Assembly (NCBI GenBank): GCA_030694465.1
Contig: JAUXYJ010000002.1
Location: forward strand, 1-64,000
Source: Deltaproteobacteria bacterium
GTDB lineage: Bacteria; Myxococcota_A; Polyangia; Polyangiales; Ga0077539
Length of the DNA: 64,000 bases
Direction: 5' to 3'
Below the pieces are notes generated by a model. That model did no database searches. It was given only the letters and a program-made list of their open reading frames with translations, and had not been told where the DNA came from. Of the stretch, positions 7,008 to 15,291 are shown piece after piece (position 1 is the stretch's first letter; every line of letters begins with the position of its first letter). Both the position numbers and the translations under genes were made by a program.

Positions 7008-8227
7008 TGGATGCCAAGGCACGCGCAGCGCAGGTCGCGCGTGCCTCGTATGGGCGATTGGTGGCGCTCTTGGCGGCGCGCACGGGAGACATCGCCGCAG
7101 CCGAAGAAGCGCTGTCCGATGCGTTTCTCGCCGCGCTCGAACGCTGGCCCGAATCCGGCATCCCGGCAAAGCCAGAAGCTTGGTTGATGGCCACGGCCAA
7201 AAATCGCGTCATTGATCGCTTTCGTCGGGACGCCCGGAGTCCCGTTACGACAGTCGACGCACCCCCCGACATGGGAGACGACATGGCCCAAGAGCACCTC
7301 GTCGAAGAAGCAATCCCGGACAAGCGGCTGGCCCTGATGTTTGTGTGCGCTCACCCTGCGATTGATGCATCAATTCACACGCCCCTGATGCTTCAGACGG
7401 TGCTTGGTTTTGAAGCCTCGGACATCGGCCGTAGCTTTCTGATTTCGCCTGCCGCGCTCGCGCAACGACTGGTCCGAGCCAAGCGAAAAATTCGGGGCAC
7501 TCGCATCGCTTTTGAGCTGCCAGCGCGTGCAGAGATGCCCGAGCGACTGAGCGCCGTGTTAGAGGCTGTGTACGGCGCGTACTCACTCACTTGGCTCCAT
7601 CAAGCCGACACACGTGACCTGAGTGCTGAAGCGCTCTTTCTAGCCAATTTGCTGACGACGCTCATGCCACACGAGCCCGAAGCGGTCGGCTTAGCAGCGT
7701 TGATCTCGTTGGCTCACGGCCGCAGAGAAGCTCGGCTGACCGATGGGGTTTACACTCCGCTGCATGAGCAAGATCCCAAGCGCTGGGATCTTACGCTCGT
7801 CGAAGCAGGCAACGCGCTCTTGCGCCAAGCGGCGAGCCTCCATGTGCTTGGGCGGTTTCAACTCGAGGCAGCCATTCAGCAGGTTCACATGAAGGGCGCC
7901 ACGACAGGGCGCGTCGAGTGGCGAGCCGTGCTTCATCTCACCGAGGGCCTCTGCCGCTTGTGGCCGACGGTGGGCGCTGAGGTAAGCCGTGCTGTGGCGA
8001 TCGCAGAAGTTTTTGGCCCAGAGAACGGACTGGCCGAGCTCGTTCGAATCGCGACCCCGCAAATGTTTCAGCCCTTGGAGGCGGCAAGAGCTCATCTGCT
8101 CTCAAGACTCGGCCGCATGGACGAAGCCCACGTGGCGTACGACAACGCGATCTCGCTCACGACCGAGCCCGCGACGCGCAAATGGCTCGAATCGCAGAGG
8201 CAAAAGGCATCAGAGAGGACTGTTTAG
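7007..8227 (+). CDS. ECF sigma factor, group ECF42 (DUF6596 C-terminal extension)
   Basis: 406 residues. Region sigma-2 spans about 10-85 (ALSDAFLAALERWPESG, PEAWLMATAKNRVIDRFRRD) and region sigma-4 about 120-170 (LMLQTVLGFEASDIGRSFLISPAALAQRLVRAKRKIR). A long C-terminal part, about 180-400, is helical and TPR-like and contains the DUF6596 type of sequence (LEAVYGAYSLTW; LEAAIQQVHM). No anti-sigma gene is present; in this group the C-terminal extension is reported to control activity. The target is probably its own operon, since a matching promoter lies at 6032-6058. The start overlaps the YCII stop by one base. Confidence 0.92.
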   Translation: MDAKARAAQVARASYGRLVALLAARTGDIAAAEEALSDAFLAALERWPESGIPAKPEAWLMATAKNRVIDRFRRDARSPVTTVDAPPDMGDDMAQEHLVEEAIPDKRLALMFVCAHPAIDASIHTPLMLQTVLGFEASDIGRSFLISPAALAQRLVRAKRKIRGTRIAFELPARAEMPERLSAVLEAVYGAYSLTWLHQADTRDLSAEALFLANLLTTLMPHEPEAVGLAALISLAHGRREARLTDGVYTPLHEQDPKRWDLTLVEAGNALLRQAASLHVLGRFQLEAAIQQVHMKGATTGRVEWRAVLHLTEGLCRLWPTVGAEVSRAVAIAEVFGPENGLAELVRIATPQMFQPLEAARAHLLSRLGRMDEAHVAYDNAISLTTEPATRKWLESQRQKASERTV

Positions 8228-8406
8228 CTCAGTGCATGCCAGTCCATTCGCCTAGACAAAACCCAAGAACTTCATCTCCTGACAGAAGAAGCTTGCGCCC
8301 TGGATGACGCTGAGCTCGAAGCAGACTCCGTGTGCCGCAGCGGTGTGTTCATGGTGCTCGTCCCGCGGTGAGAGAGCCCGTCAGGGCTGCGTCTGTATCG
8401 CCCCCC

Positions 8407-8422
8407 CCGGCGACGTCGCCGG
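8407..8422. repeat. Palindrome CCGGCGACGTCGCCGG, copy 5
   Basis: Perfect copy preceded by a run of C, 50 bases before a 42-bp-period element. Confidence 0.85.
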
Positions 8423-8472
8423 GGTTGGGCCCCCGCCGCACCCAGGGCCCCCAACGGCCCACCGCGCACGTT

Positions 8473-8625
8473 TGCCACGCCGCCGCGGTGCTCCATGTGC
8501 ACGCGGCGCAACGCCGCAGGGGTGCCACAGAGCCCCCTGGCGCCTCTGCGCAAACCCGCAGGGGTGCCACAGAGCCCCCCGTGCGCTCGGTGACGCGCTG
8601 CAGCCCGCACAGGGCCCGCAGAGCG
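8473..8625. repeat. 42-bp-period dispersed element, locus A
   Basis: A variant first unit with CCATGTGCAC, one core unit at 8523-8564 (TGCCACAGAGCCCCCTGGCG plus 22 more bases), a partial unit, then a terminal part able to form a stem (GTGCG...CGCAC). It lies between convergent genes. Confidence 0.75.
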
Positions 8626-8692
8626 CGCTTCGTCACCGCGATCAAGCCCCTCACGTGAGCCCCACACGAACCGCGCGTACATCACCCACCCC

Positions 8693-8708
8693 CCGGCGAC
8701 GTCGCCGG
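8693..8708. repeat. Palindrome CCGGCGACGTCGCCGG, copy 6
   Basis: Perfect copy eight bases beyond the rpmG stop codon. Confidence 0.85.
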
Positions 8709-8716
8709 ATGAGCGC

Positions 8717-8887
8717 TCAGCGCTGCTTGGGGTTAGGCATCTTGGTCTCGGTAAACACCACGTGTCGCTTCACCACGGGGTCGTACTTGCGCAGCTCGAT
8801 TTTGCCCGTCGTGCTGCGTTTGTTCTTGGTCGTGTAGTAGCAGTAGCCAGTGCCCGCGCTGGACACGAGGCGGATCATTTCTCTCAT
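8717..8887 (-). CDS. rpmG: 50S ribosomal protein L33, cysteine-poor (C-) form
   Basis: 56 residues, [20 protein letters not shown]...KNKR...[17 protein letters not shown], a clear match to bacterial L33 in the large subunit. The two CxxC pairs that bind zinc in C+ L33 are missing; only Cys16 remains. It starts 31 bases after the stop of a COG0523 GTPase gene on the same strand, so the two are probably co-transcribed. Zinc-independent ribosomal paralogues and COG0523 proteins are classic members of Zur (zinc shortage) regulons. I infer that this is a second, low-zinc L33 rather than the housekeeping copy, but the other copy is not in the window. Confidence 0.92.
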   Translation of the reverse strand: MREMIRLVSSAGTGYCYYTTKNKRSTTGKIELRKYDPVVKRHVVFTETKMPNPKQR

Positions 8888-8918
8888 CGTGCGTCATCCT
8901 CTCTGCAGACCGTAGCGC

Positions 8919-10244
8919 TCACGCACGAGGCGTCGCGACGTGCCCATTGGGCAGTGTTTTGTCAGCTAGATCGTGTTCGTCCGTGTCTTCGTCGTGCGCT
9001 TCGCTGTCGCGCCAGTCTTCGAAGGGGTCGTCCAAGTACGCCCAGCCGCTGGGGCCCAACGCGAGCTCTTCGTCCGCGAGCAAGCAGTGATCAAAGCCCG
9101 CGCGCAGCGCCGCCTCGTCCATCCCCACACCGATGAGCACGAGCTCTTGCCTACGATCACCATAGGGCTCTTGCCAGTGCCCGAGGATCTCTGTGTGCAT
9201 CGGATCGCCCACCTCGGGCCAGTGCTCTTTGGGCGCCGAGGCCCACCAAAACCCTGCCCCCGTGACGCTCCCTGACGGGCCCGCTTGCGACCACGCGCCG
9301 ACCTCGACCATGCGCGTCGCGAGCCAGAAAAACCCCTTGGATCGCACGACCCCCGGCCACTCGCTGTTCAGCCAATCCATCAACCTCCCGGGGTGAAACG
9401 GCCTCCGCGCACGATACACAAAGCTCGCGATCCCGTAGGCCTCGGTCTCGGGCGTGTGCTCTCCGGCGAGCTCTTGCGCCCAGCCCGCAGCCTGCGAAGC
9501 GCGCTCTTCGTCAAAGAGCCCCGTGTCCAAGATGCTCTCAAGCGCGACGGCGCCGCGCACGGCGTCTACGACCCGCGCGCCTGGGTTGAGATGACGCAAG
9601 ATCGCCGCGAGCTTCTCGCGCTCTTCGCGGGTGACCGTGTCGCACTTGTTGACCACGATCACGTCGGCAAACTCGACCTGGTCGACCAAGAGATCCGCGA
9701 GCGCCCGCTCGTCGCCTTCGCCTGCGGTCAGCCCGCGCGCTTCGAGCAAATCGTCGCTCGCGAGGTCTTCTAAAAACCTCCGCGCGTCGACCACCGTGAC
9801 CATCGTGTCGATCTTGGTGACGTCCGAGAGCGAGCGACCGTTTTCGTCCCGAAACGAGAACGTCGCGGCCACCGGCATCGGCTCGCCGATCCCCGTGCTC
9901 TCAATCAGCACATAGTCAAACGTCCCCGCCTCGGCGAGCCGCGCGACCTCTTCGAGCAGGTCCTCGCGGAGCGTGCAACAGATGCACCCGTTGGTCATCT
10001 CGACCATCTTCGCCTCGCGACGATCCACCGACGCGTTGCCCTGCTTGACGAGCTGCGCGTCGATGTTGACCTCGCTCATGTCGTTGACAATCACCGCGAC
10101 GCGCCAGCCCGCACGGTTGGCGAGCACATGGTTGAGCAGGGTGGTCTTTCCGGCGCCCAAAAAGCCCGAGAGCACAGTGACGGGGAGCAGCTTCGCCGGT
10201 CGTGCCTGCGATGCCACCGAGTCTTGCGAGAGTGAGTCCTTCAT
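8919..10244 (-). CDS. COG0523 family GTPase (CobW/ZigA-like metallochaperone)
   Basis: 441 residues from the Met of [10 protein letters not shown]. Walker A GFLGAGKT at 27-34, the metal-binding motif GCICC (Cys 87, 89, 90), ESTGIGEP as the switch region, and NKCD for guanine recognition. The CobW C-terminal domain covers about 280-400. The tail is rich in Asp, Glu and His ([15 protein letters not shown]), a likely metal store. These proteins couple GTP hydrolysis to delivery of metal, usually zinc, to client proteins. The pairing with C- L33 downstream points to zinc. An extension to a TTG at 10292 is possible but has no support; it would run through the candidate operator. Confidence 0.88.
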   Translation of the reverse strand: MKDSLSQDSVASQARPAKLLPVTVLSGFLGAGKTTLLNHVLANRAGWRVAVIVNDMSEVNIDAQLVKQGNASVDRREAKMVEMTNGCICCTLREDLLEEVARLAEAGTFDYVLIESTGIGEPMPVAATFSFRDENGRSLSDVTKIDTMVTVVDARRFLEDLASDDLLEARGLTAGEGDERALADLLVDQVEFADVIVVNKCDTVTREEREKLAAILRHLNPGARVVDAVRGAVALESILDTGLFDEERASQAAGWAQELAGEHTPETEAYGIASFVYRARRPFHPGRLMDWLNSEWPGVVRSKGFFWLATRMVEVGAWSQAGPSGSVTGAGFWWASAPKEHWPEVGDPMHTEILGHWQEPYGDRRQELVLIGVGMDEAALRAGFDHCLLADEELALGPSGWAYLDDPFEDWRDSEAHDEDTDEHDLADKTLPNGHVATPRA

Positions 10245-10272
10245 GCCCGCAAGAACTAGTCTGCTCAGACAC

Positions 10273-10295
10273 TTATTGCAACTCAAATACAATTA
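10273..10295. promoter_or_regulatory. AT-rich inverted repeat upstream of the COG0523 gene (possible Zur site)
   Basis: TTATTG and CAATTA, 11 bases apart, five of six positions complementary, in an AT-rich island within GC-rich DNA and 29 bases upstream of the start codon. Zur operators in several phyla are AT-rich palindromes, but this one does not match a consensus closely. Confidence 0.25.
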
Positions 10296-10353
10296 CATCT
10301 AAGTCTCAATAGATCTTCTCTGCGCCCCCGCCGACGCTGCTACCCTCGCGCCC

Positions 10354-11409
10354 ATGGCCCGTGTGTCGCCTGTGTCCAAAGCCCCTAAGAAGCCTCCCGT
10401 CCAGACCCTCACGCTCGAGGGGGTCTCTGCCTCGCCAACGATTGAGCGACAACACCTGATCTTGTTTTCGACGCTCGGCGCGCCAGACACTTCGGTGCGG
10501 CTTGACACCTCGGGCACGCTCGCGTCCCGGCCTTGCGCCGCGAGGATCACGCAGCCCTGCGCCCTGGCCGATGGGACCGTCCTCGCGCTCGTCGACCGTC
10601 CCGGCGAGCCCCGCGCCCTCGCGCGCATATCGCTCGAAGACGACCGATGGACACCAGTTCATTTGCCCGACGACTGGCATGACCCACCGTACAGTGTGCT
10701 GCCGCTCGACGGCGACGCGTTGCTCGTCGCGAGCTTCGCCGACCGCATGCGCCTAGGGTACACAGGCGTGCGCTTCTTGACCGGCGAACGCCTCGTGATC
10801 CCCGCCGAGTGGACCAAGTACAACAGCCCCACCATCCAGGCGTTTGCGATCGATGACGAGGTGACCTTGTTGCTCACCAACCTCCGCTGGCTGCGCTGGG
10901 ACCGAGGCCAAATCCAGCCCGTTGCCAACGTCGGCGAGCAAAGCGTCTTTGGTTTCGGCCAGCTCCCGAACGCGCTTCGGACGCGCGAGGGGCTGCTCTA
11001 TGTCTGCGCCGGCGACATGAGCCCAGACCGCACACGCATCGACCCAAACTCGTATCGTGTGCAGTGCTTTGACCGTGATGGGCTCGTCGCGTTTGCAGAG
11101 CCCGCGCTGAGCAACGCTCAGGTGGCTTGGGGTGGCCCAGGCGGGGCGATGATCGTACAGCGAAAGGCAGAGACCTCACGAGCCCTGCTCACGATCTATT
11201 GGCCCGCGACGCGCACCTTCGCCGAGATCCCTCGCGCGTGGACACCCACGATCAAGCACGTCCACGACGTGCTGTACGCACAGCACACAGACGCGCTGTG
11301 GGTGACGCAGCGGGCGTACTCGAAGCGTGATTGCAGAGAGCTCACCCACTGCGCGAGGATCCCGTGGAGCGCGATCGAAGAGCTCGAGCGCAAGAAGTTT
11401 GAGCAGTGA
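10354..11409 (+). CDS. Hypothetical protein, possible beta-propeller
   Basis: 351 residues, no signal peptide and no membrane segment. Spaced short hydrophobic strands with Trp/Asp-rich turns (GDALLVASFADR, DEVTLLLTNLRWLRWDRGQ, GGAMIVQRKAE, HTDALWVTQRAY) look like the blades of a degenerate beta-propeller. No catalytic motif is visible. It is divergent from the COG0523 gene, 109 bases apart, so the AT-rich stretch at 10250-10300 may serve both. I do not recognise the family. Confidence 0.6.
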   Translation: MARVSPVSKAPKKPPVQTLTLEGVSASPTIERQHLILFSTLGAPDTSVRLDTSGTLASRPCAARITQPCALADGTVLALVDRPGEPRALARISLEDDRWTPVHLPDDWHDPPYSVLPLDGDALLVASFADRMRLGYTGVRFLTGERLVIPAEWTKYNSPTIQAFAIDDEVTLLLTNLRWLRWDRGQIQPVANVGEQSVFGFGQLPNALRTREGLLYVCAGDMSPDRTRIDPNSYRVQCFDRDGLVAFAEPALSNAQVAWGGPGGAMIVQRKAETSRALLTIYWPATRTFAEIPRAWTPTIKHVHDVLYAQHTDALWVTQRAYSKRDCRELTHCARIPWSAIEELERKKFEQ

Positions 11410-11569
11410 TTTTGCAGAGTCTCTGTGCGCGGCGCGGCCCCCTCGGTGCCCCTCGCGAGGCCAGCACAAGCCCGCGCAAAGCATAGGAGCCTCCAAGGCT
11501 CCCGGGGCTGTCGTCGACACACTCGCCAGAGAGTTTGAATCCTCGCGAGGGTTTGTTAGCTGTCTGCAG

Positions 11570-12127
11570 ATGACCTACGTGACATCGGGACAGTTTCAGT
11601 CAGACCTCACACACGCGCTCGGCCACGCGTTGACGAAAGAACCAGACGAAGTCGATCCGCTCGGGGCGTTTGCAGAGCCACTTCGCACCGAGCTTCGCGC
11701 GCTGCGAGAGCTTCGGGACCGCTTCGAAGATCCAAAGCTCTGCGTGTTGAACCTCGGGGATTTTTGCTCGGTTCCAGCGCTCACCGACGAAGCACGCGAC
11801 GAGGTCCTCAGCGACTGGTTTGACGGCGACGAAGAGGCCACAGACTTCGTCATGACCGCGGTGGACATCGTCAACGGCGGCGGAGGATTTTATATCGTCG
11901 TCGCGCCGGATGGACGCATGGGCTGCGTGACCGAAGACCCCTACGGCCTTCGGATGCTCACGTGCACGCTCGAGCCCTTTCTCAAAGCGCTCGTGGCCGC
12001 ACACCTCGCTGTACGCACCGAGGGGCTCAAGGCCGCGACCCAGGCGCTGCGCACCGTCGTCGACGCCAAGACCGCGAAGCTCTTGCTCACGTTTGCCGAG
12101 CGACTGGCCCCGAAGCGCCGCACGTAG
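11570..12127 (+). CDS. Hypothetical protein, weakly SMI1/SUKH-like
   Basis: 185 residues from the ATG at 11570, preceded by a non-coding stretch of 160 bases. A helical N-terminal half (LRTELRALRELRDRFED) is followed by GGGGFYIVVAPDGRMGCVTEDPYGLRMLT and a helix TLEPFLKALVAAH. The pattern of strands, then a turn, then a long helix recalls SMI1/KNR4 (SUKH) proteins, many of which are immunity proteins, but the resemblance is by eye only. No toxin gene is adjacent. Confidence 0.5.
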   Translation: MTYVTSGQFQSDLTHALGHALTKEPDEVDPLGAFAEPLRTELRALRELRDRFEDPKLCVLNLGDFCSVPALTDEARDEVLSDWFDGDEEATDFVMTAVDIVNGGGGFYIVVAPDGRMGCVTEDPYGLRMLTCTLEPFLKALVAAHLAVRTEGLKAATQALRTVVDAKTAKLLLTFAERLAPKRRT

Positions 12128-12207
12128 CGCACGGGAGGGGCCGAGGGTGTCCAGCGTGGCGGTGCCGTTGCAACGCAACACACGCTCTCCCGCCCTCTCG
12201 CCACCCC

Positions 12208-12310
12208 TGCCACAGAGCCCCCTGGCGCCCCTGCGCAACGCCGCAGCCGTGCCACAGAGCCCCACGGCGCCCCTGCGCAACCCCGCAGGGCTGCCACAGA
12301 GCCCCCTGTG
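12208..12310. repeat. 42-bp-period dispersed element, locus B
   Basis: Two full 42-bp units (12208-12249 and 12250-12291) and a partial third, filling most of the gap between two convergent stops (12127 and 12314). It lacks the GATGTGCAC-type first unit seen at loci C and D. Confidence 0.8.
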
Positions 12311-12313
12311 CGC

Positions 12314-12982
12314 TCAGGCGCTTGGCGCGTCGGGCTCGCGGGGCTCTGGGGGCTCTCTGCGCGTCCGTGTCCGCGGAAAAAATGCCTCTGCCGCGCTCTT
12401 GCCTACCTCTGCAATGAGCGCTCCGTAGATGCGCTCAAGCTGGCGAGTCCACGCGGTGCTCGCGCGACGAAGCGCAACTGCCGCTGTGTCCGCGGACTCT
12501 TCGGCGCGGTGCAGATCTTTGAGCGCCGCGGCGTACTGCTTGAGCCCCGCTTCGATCGCCGGGACAACCCCGACGCGCACGGGATCTTTGGCCGGCAGGT
12601 GCTTTTGCACCCGCGCGATGAGCTTGCGATAGCGGGCCTCTTCTTCGTCCACCGGCGCGGCGATGTACTCGCTGATTCCCTCGGGAAAGATCAGCACATA
12701 CGGCTCTTCGCGCGCCGCGTTCTTTGAGCGCCCTGCCAGGTTGGCCCGCGCGTTTTGCGCGACCGTGTCGAGCGCTTCGTCGGCGGCGTCACGGTCGGCC
12801 AGCGCGTCTTGCCCCGGCTCAAGCGCGTCTTCGTGCGCGCGCCCCGCGGCCTTGAGCGCAGTTGTGACTCGCTCGGCGTCTTTGGCGAGCGTATCGAGCT
12901 TGGCCTGCTTTAAGCGCCGCACCACGTAGCGACCAAAGCGAACCCGCGCCAATACCCCTGAATTCTCCCTCGGCAATTGCAT
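12314..12982 (-). CDS. Coiled-coil hypothetical protein
   Basis: 222 residues from MQLPRENSGVLAR; AAAGGGA lies eight to ten bases before this ATG, better than the site of the in-frame ATG at 13003. Nearly all helical: LKQAKLDTLAKDAERVTTALKAAGRAHEDALEPGQDALADRDAADEALD suggests coiled coils at about 20-80 and again at 140-200. One short hydrophobic stretch, EPYVLIFPEGISEYIAAP, breaks the pattern near residue 95. The tail is basic and Pro-rich. No family recognised and no membrane segment. Confidence 0.55.
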   Translation of the reverse strand: MQLPRENSGVLARVRFGRYVVRRLKQAKLDTLAKDAERVTTALKAAGRAHEDALEPGQDALADRDAADEALDTVAQNARANLAGRSKNAAREEPYVLIFPEGISEYIAAPVDEEEARYRKLIARVQKHLPAKDPVRVGVVPAIEAGLKQYAAALKDLHRAEESADTAAVALRRASTAWTRQLERIYGALIAEVGKSAAEAFFPRTRTRREPPEPREPDAPSA

Positions 12983-13149
12983 TGCGTCGTCCCTTTCGGA
13001 CATCAAGGCAACCACAGAGCCCTCGCGCGTGTCAGCTGAGAAAACACACGCAGAGCCCGAGGCTGCGACACCCGAGAGGGTCTTGTGGGGGCAGCGATCC
13101 CAGTGGCTGGCACACACCAGCCGAGATACACTGCGCTTGGATCTACGCA

Positions 13150-13887
13150 GTGAGCTATCCGTCCTACAAAACCCCACCCATTGTCGAGGCGGTGATCGAG
13201 CTGCGCTTCGCAACCACGATTGCGAGCAGACCGTTTGCTGAAGCTCTGCGACACAAGCTGGGAGCAGCGTTTCAGGAGAAGCTCGAAGAGCACGAAGCGA
13301 TTGAGCTGTCTGCTGAGGTGGGCCACAGCTCTATCGCGGCCGCTGCACGCCGCGAAGCACGCGCGTGGTTCATCCGTCGGCATGACGAACAGATCGTGGT
13401 CGGTTGCTCTCCAGGGGTGCTCTCGGTTCATGCGCTGGCGCCGTACGGAGGCTGGGATCAGACGCTTTTGCCGCAAGCTCGACGGGTGGTTGAGCTACTC
13501 ACCGACGACGAACGCGCACATGCGTTGAGAGCGGTTGGCGTGCGATACGTCGATCGGATCGTCCTGCCGCAGAGTGACTGGACGCTTGATGATTACTTTC
13601 CGCTTCTGCCCAGAGTGCCTGCGTCGATGCCAGCGTCACTGGCAGGTCTGCGGTGGTCGGTTGCGACGTCGAAAGAAGCGCTCAGCGTCACGCTTACCGT
13701 TGCGTCTGCACCTCCTGAAGAGAACGGCGCAGCGGTTGTGATCTATGATCTCGCGCTGCTCCAGCAGCTCGACGACCCGTCGCTCTCAAGCGAGCGCTGG
13801 GTTGCTGCGCTTCAAGAGATGCATGTGCTCCAACGTAAGATTTTTGAAGAGTCCATCACGGACAAAACCAGGGAGCTCTTTCAATGA
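13150..13887 (+). CDS. TIGR04255 family protein
   Basis: 245 residues from the GTG at 13150. The N-terminus VSYPSYKTPPIVEAVIELRF is the hallmark of TIGR04255 (consensus like YKNPPIVEALCEFRF). Other family features are GVRYVDRIVLP near residue 138 and a C-terminal helix with HVLQRKIFEESITDKTRELF. Members are widespread, uncharacterised and often placed in variable genomic regions. The stop overlaps the start of the next gene (ATGA at 13884-13887), so the pair is coupled. Reading frames upstream of 13150 are not coding-like. Confidence 0.85.
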   Translation: MSYPSYKTPPIVEAVIELRFATTIASRPFAEALRHKLGAAFQEKLEEHEAIELSAEVGHSSIAAAARREARAWFIRRHDEQIVVGCSPGVLSVHALAPYGGWDQTLLPQARRVVELLTDDERAHALRAVGVRYVDRIVLPQSDWTLDDYFPLLPRVPASMPASLAGLRWSVATSKEALSVTLTVASAPPEENGAAVVIYDLALLQQLDDPSLSSERWVAALQEMHVLQRKIFEESITDKTRELFQ

Positions 13888-14345
13888 TCACCCACCATCC
13901 ACTGGCCTCTCCAAACAAGAACACCTGGGGCCCAGCGCCAGTCGTCGGACCGCTCGTGAGCACCACGAAGTCATGGTCTCAGTCCTCGCCTCGCAGTCTC
14001 TCTGCGAGCCACGAGGCACGCTCAATCGAGCACGACGCTACGTATGCGTGGATCGAAGAGCTCTACCGTCGCGTGGCCGAAAGTAAGCCGCACGCTGCGA
14101 TGGACTTGCTGCTGCAACAGTTCGACGACTGGTTCGACGCCAGACGCTTCTCGGACGTGGACTACGTGTTGCGCACGATCGACTTGGACAAGCTAGACAC
14201 CACACTCCAGCTCGGTCTGCTCGGTTTTACAAAGGTCGCGCGCGACCAACTCCACGCGCGTGCCGCATTGCTTACCCGTGTCGAAGAGCGCCTGCGTGGC
14301 ACAGATCCGCAACGCTGCGAGCGTCTGCTTGCGCGCGTTCGCTGA
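13884..14345 (+). CDS. Hypothetical partner of the TIGR04255 protein
   Basis: 153 residues, starting four bases inside the TIGR04255 gene. The first 45 residues are Ser/Pro-rich and probably disordered. The rest is helical (YAWIEELYRRVAESKPHAAMDLLLQQFDDWF; YVLRTIDLDKLDTTLQLGLLGFTKVARD). The coupling suggests it forms a complex with its neighbour. Similar small helical proteins next to TIGR04255 genes are known to me only as hypothetical. Confidence 0.6.
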   Translation: MITHHPLASPNKNTWGPAPVVGPLVSTTKSWSQSSPRSLSASHEARSIEHDATYAWIEELYRRVAESKPHAAMDLLLQQFDDWFDARRFSDVDYVLRTIDLDKLDTTLQLGLLGFTKVARDQLHARAALLTRVEERLRGTDPQRCERLLARVR

Positions 14346-14438
14346 CTGCAGCGTCGGTGGGGGGGTGGGTACGTCTCAAGGGGATCGAGAGACCCGATCG
14401 GTGCAATGTCCCGAGTGCCAAACGAAGGCTTCACAGCA

Positions 14439-15104
14439 ATGACTCCGCTCGTGAGAGACACCGAACGATCGTTTGCCGGGACCACGCACCCGATGGCCAT
14501 CCTGCTTTGTCGCACTCCGCAAGGCAATTTCCATCTCGGGATCCTCGTCGCAGACGACAGCCGCACGACCCACACGATCGACCTCGCCTGGGAGGACATG
14601 GTGCGCTTCGACGCATGGCAAGAGCCATGGCTCTGGGCTGTCCCCGAAGTCGACGACGAATCTCTGGCGCAAGTGCGCGCGCTCGCGCTCCGTGTGGTCG
14701 CTAAGTGGCAAGCGACGAGACGACTACCCTACGGATTGGTTTATGGAGGCTCGACGTTTGACCCTCGCGATGGATCGGTCTGCCTCGCGCCCCAAGGCTG
14801 TGGGCTGAGCTGCGCGACGTTTGTGCTCGCGTTGTTCGAGACGCAAGGGATTACGCTCGTCGACGAGGCATCCTGGCCGGTGCGCCAAGAGGACGATCTG
14901 GTCTGGCTCGCGGGCTTAGAGAGTCTCGCCTCAGCGCCTCTGTACCAACGGCTCTCGGGTGAAATTGCGGGTGGCGTGAAGCGCGTTCGACCCAATGAAG
15001 TGGCGGCGGCGTGCGCAGTGGACCACGAACGCGCAACGTTCACCGAGGTCTGCGCGCACCTGCCTGCCGTCGACTCGCTCATCGACGAAGTGTTTAGAAG
15101 CTGA
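14439..15104 (+). CDS. Possible permuted papain-like (NlpC/P60-like) protein
   Basis: 221 residues from the ATG at 14439 (GAAGG about nine bases upstream); an ATG at 14406 would add 11 residues. A His in GNFHLGILV (His32) comes before a Cys in GCGLSCATFVLALFE (Cys125). This is the His-then-Cys order of circularly permuted NlpC/P60 enzymes (LRAT/YiiX type), where the Cys begins a helix. YGLVYGGSTFDP just before the Cys fits such a fold. The third catalytic residue cannot be assigned by eye. No signal peptide, so a cytoplasmic hydrolase or acyltransferase is possible. It follows the TIGR04255 pair by 93 bases. Confidence 0.45.
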   Translation: MTPLVRDTERSFAGTTHPMAILLCRTPQGNFHLGILVADDSRTTHTIDLAWEDMVRFDAWQEPWLWAVPEVDDESLAQVRALALRVVAKWQATRRLPYGLVYGGSTFDPRDGSVCLAPQGCGLSCATFVLALFETQGITLVDEASWPVRQEDDLVWLAGLESLASAPLYQRLSGEIAGGVKRVRPNEVAAACAVDHERATFTEVCAHLPAVDSLIDEVFRS

Positions 15105-15140
15105 TCAGTCCAAACCGCCCACTGCGCCCTCTCGCCCCGC

Positions 15141-15285
15141 TGCCACCTCGCTCGATGTGCACCCTGCGCAACGCCGCAGGGCTGCCACCGAGCCCCCTGG
15201 CGCCCCTGCGCAACGCCGCAGCCGTGCCACAGAGCCCCCTGTGCGCTCGGGGGCGCGCTGCAGCCCGCACAGGGCCCTCAGAGCC
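15141..15285. repeat. 42-bp-period dispersed element, locus C
   Basis: First unit of variant type (15141-15182, containing GATGTGCACC), a core unit at 15183-15224, a partial unit, and a terminal part with a 7-bp stem CTGTGCG...CGCACAG. It sits between the convergent stops at 15104 and 15292. Confidence 0.8.
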
Positions 15286-15291
15286 GCCCGG

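Larger units (their letters stand above)
8228..8716. other. Repeat-filled gap between convergent genes
   Basis: 489 bases between the stops of the sigma gene and rpmG. It holds two palindrome copies (8407 and 8693) and a 42-bp-period element (8473-8625). The first part stays open in the sigma frame past its TAG for about 45 codons (ending VFMVLVPR), but has no start codon of its own and is not called a gene. Confidence 0.5.

Noticed and set aside
8228..8364. Extra coding frame after the sigma factor stop
   Set aside because: Open for about 45 codons in the sigma frame, but no start codon and no homology I know; it could be read-through sequence or a remnant.
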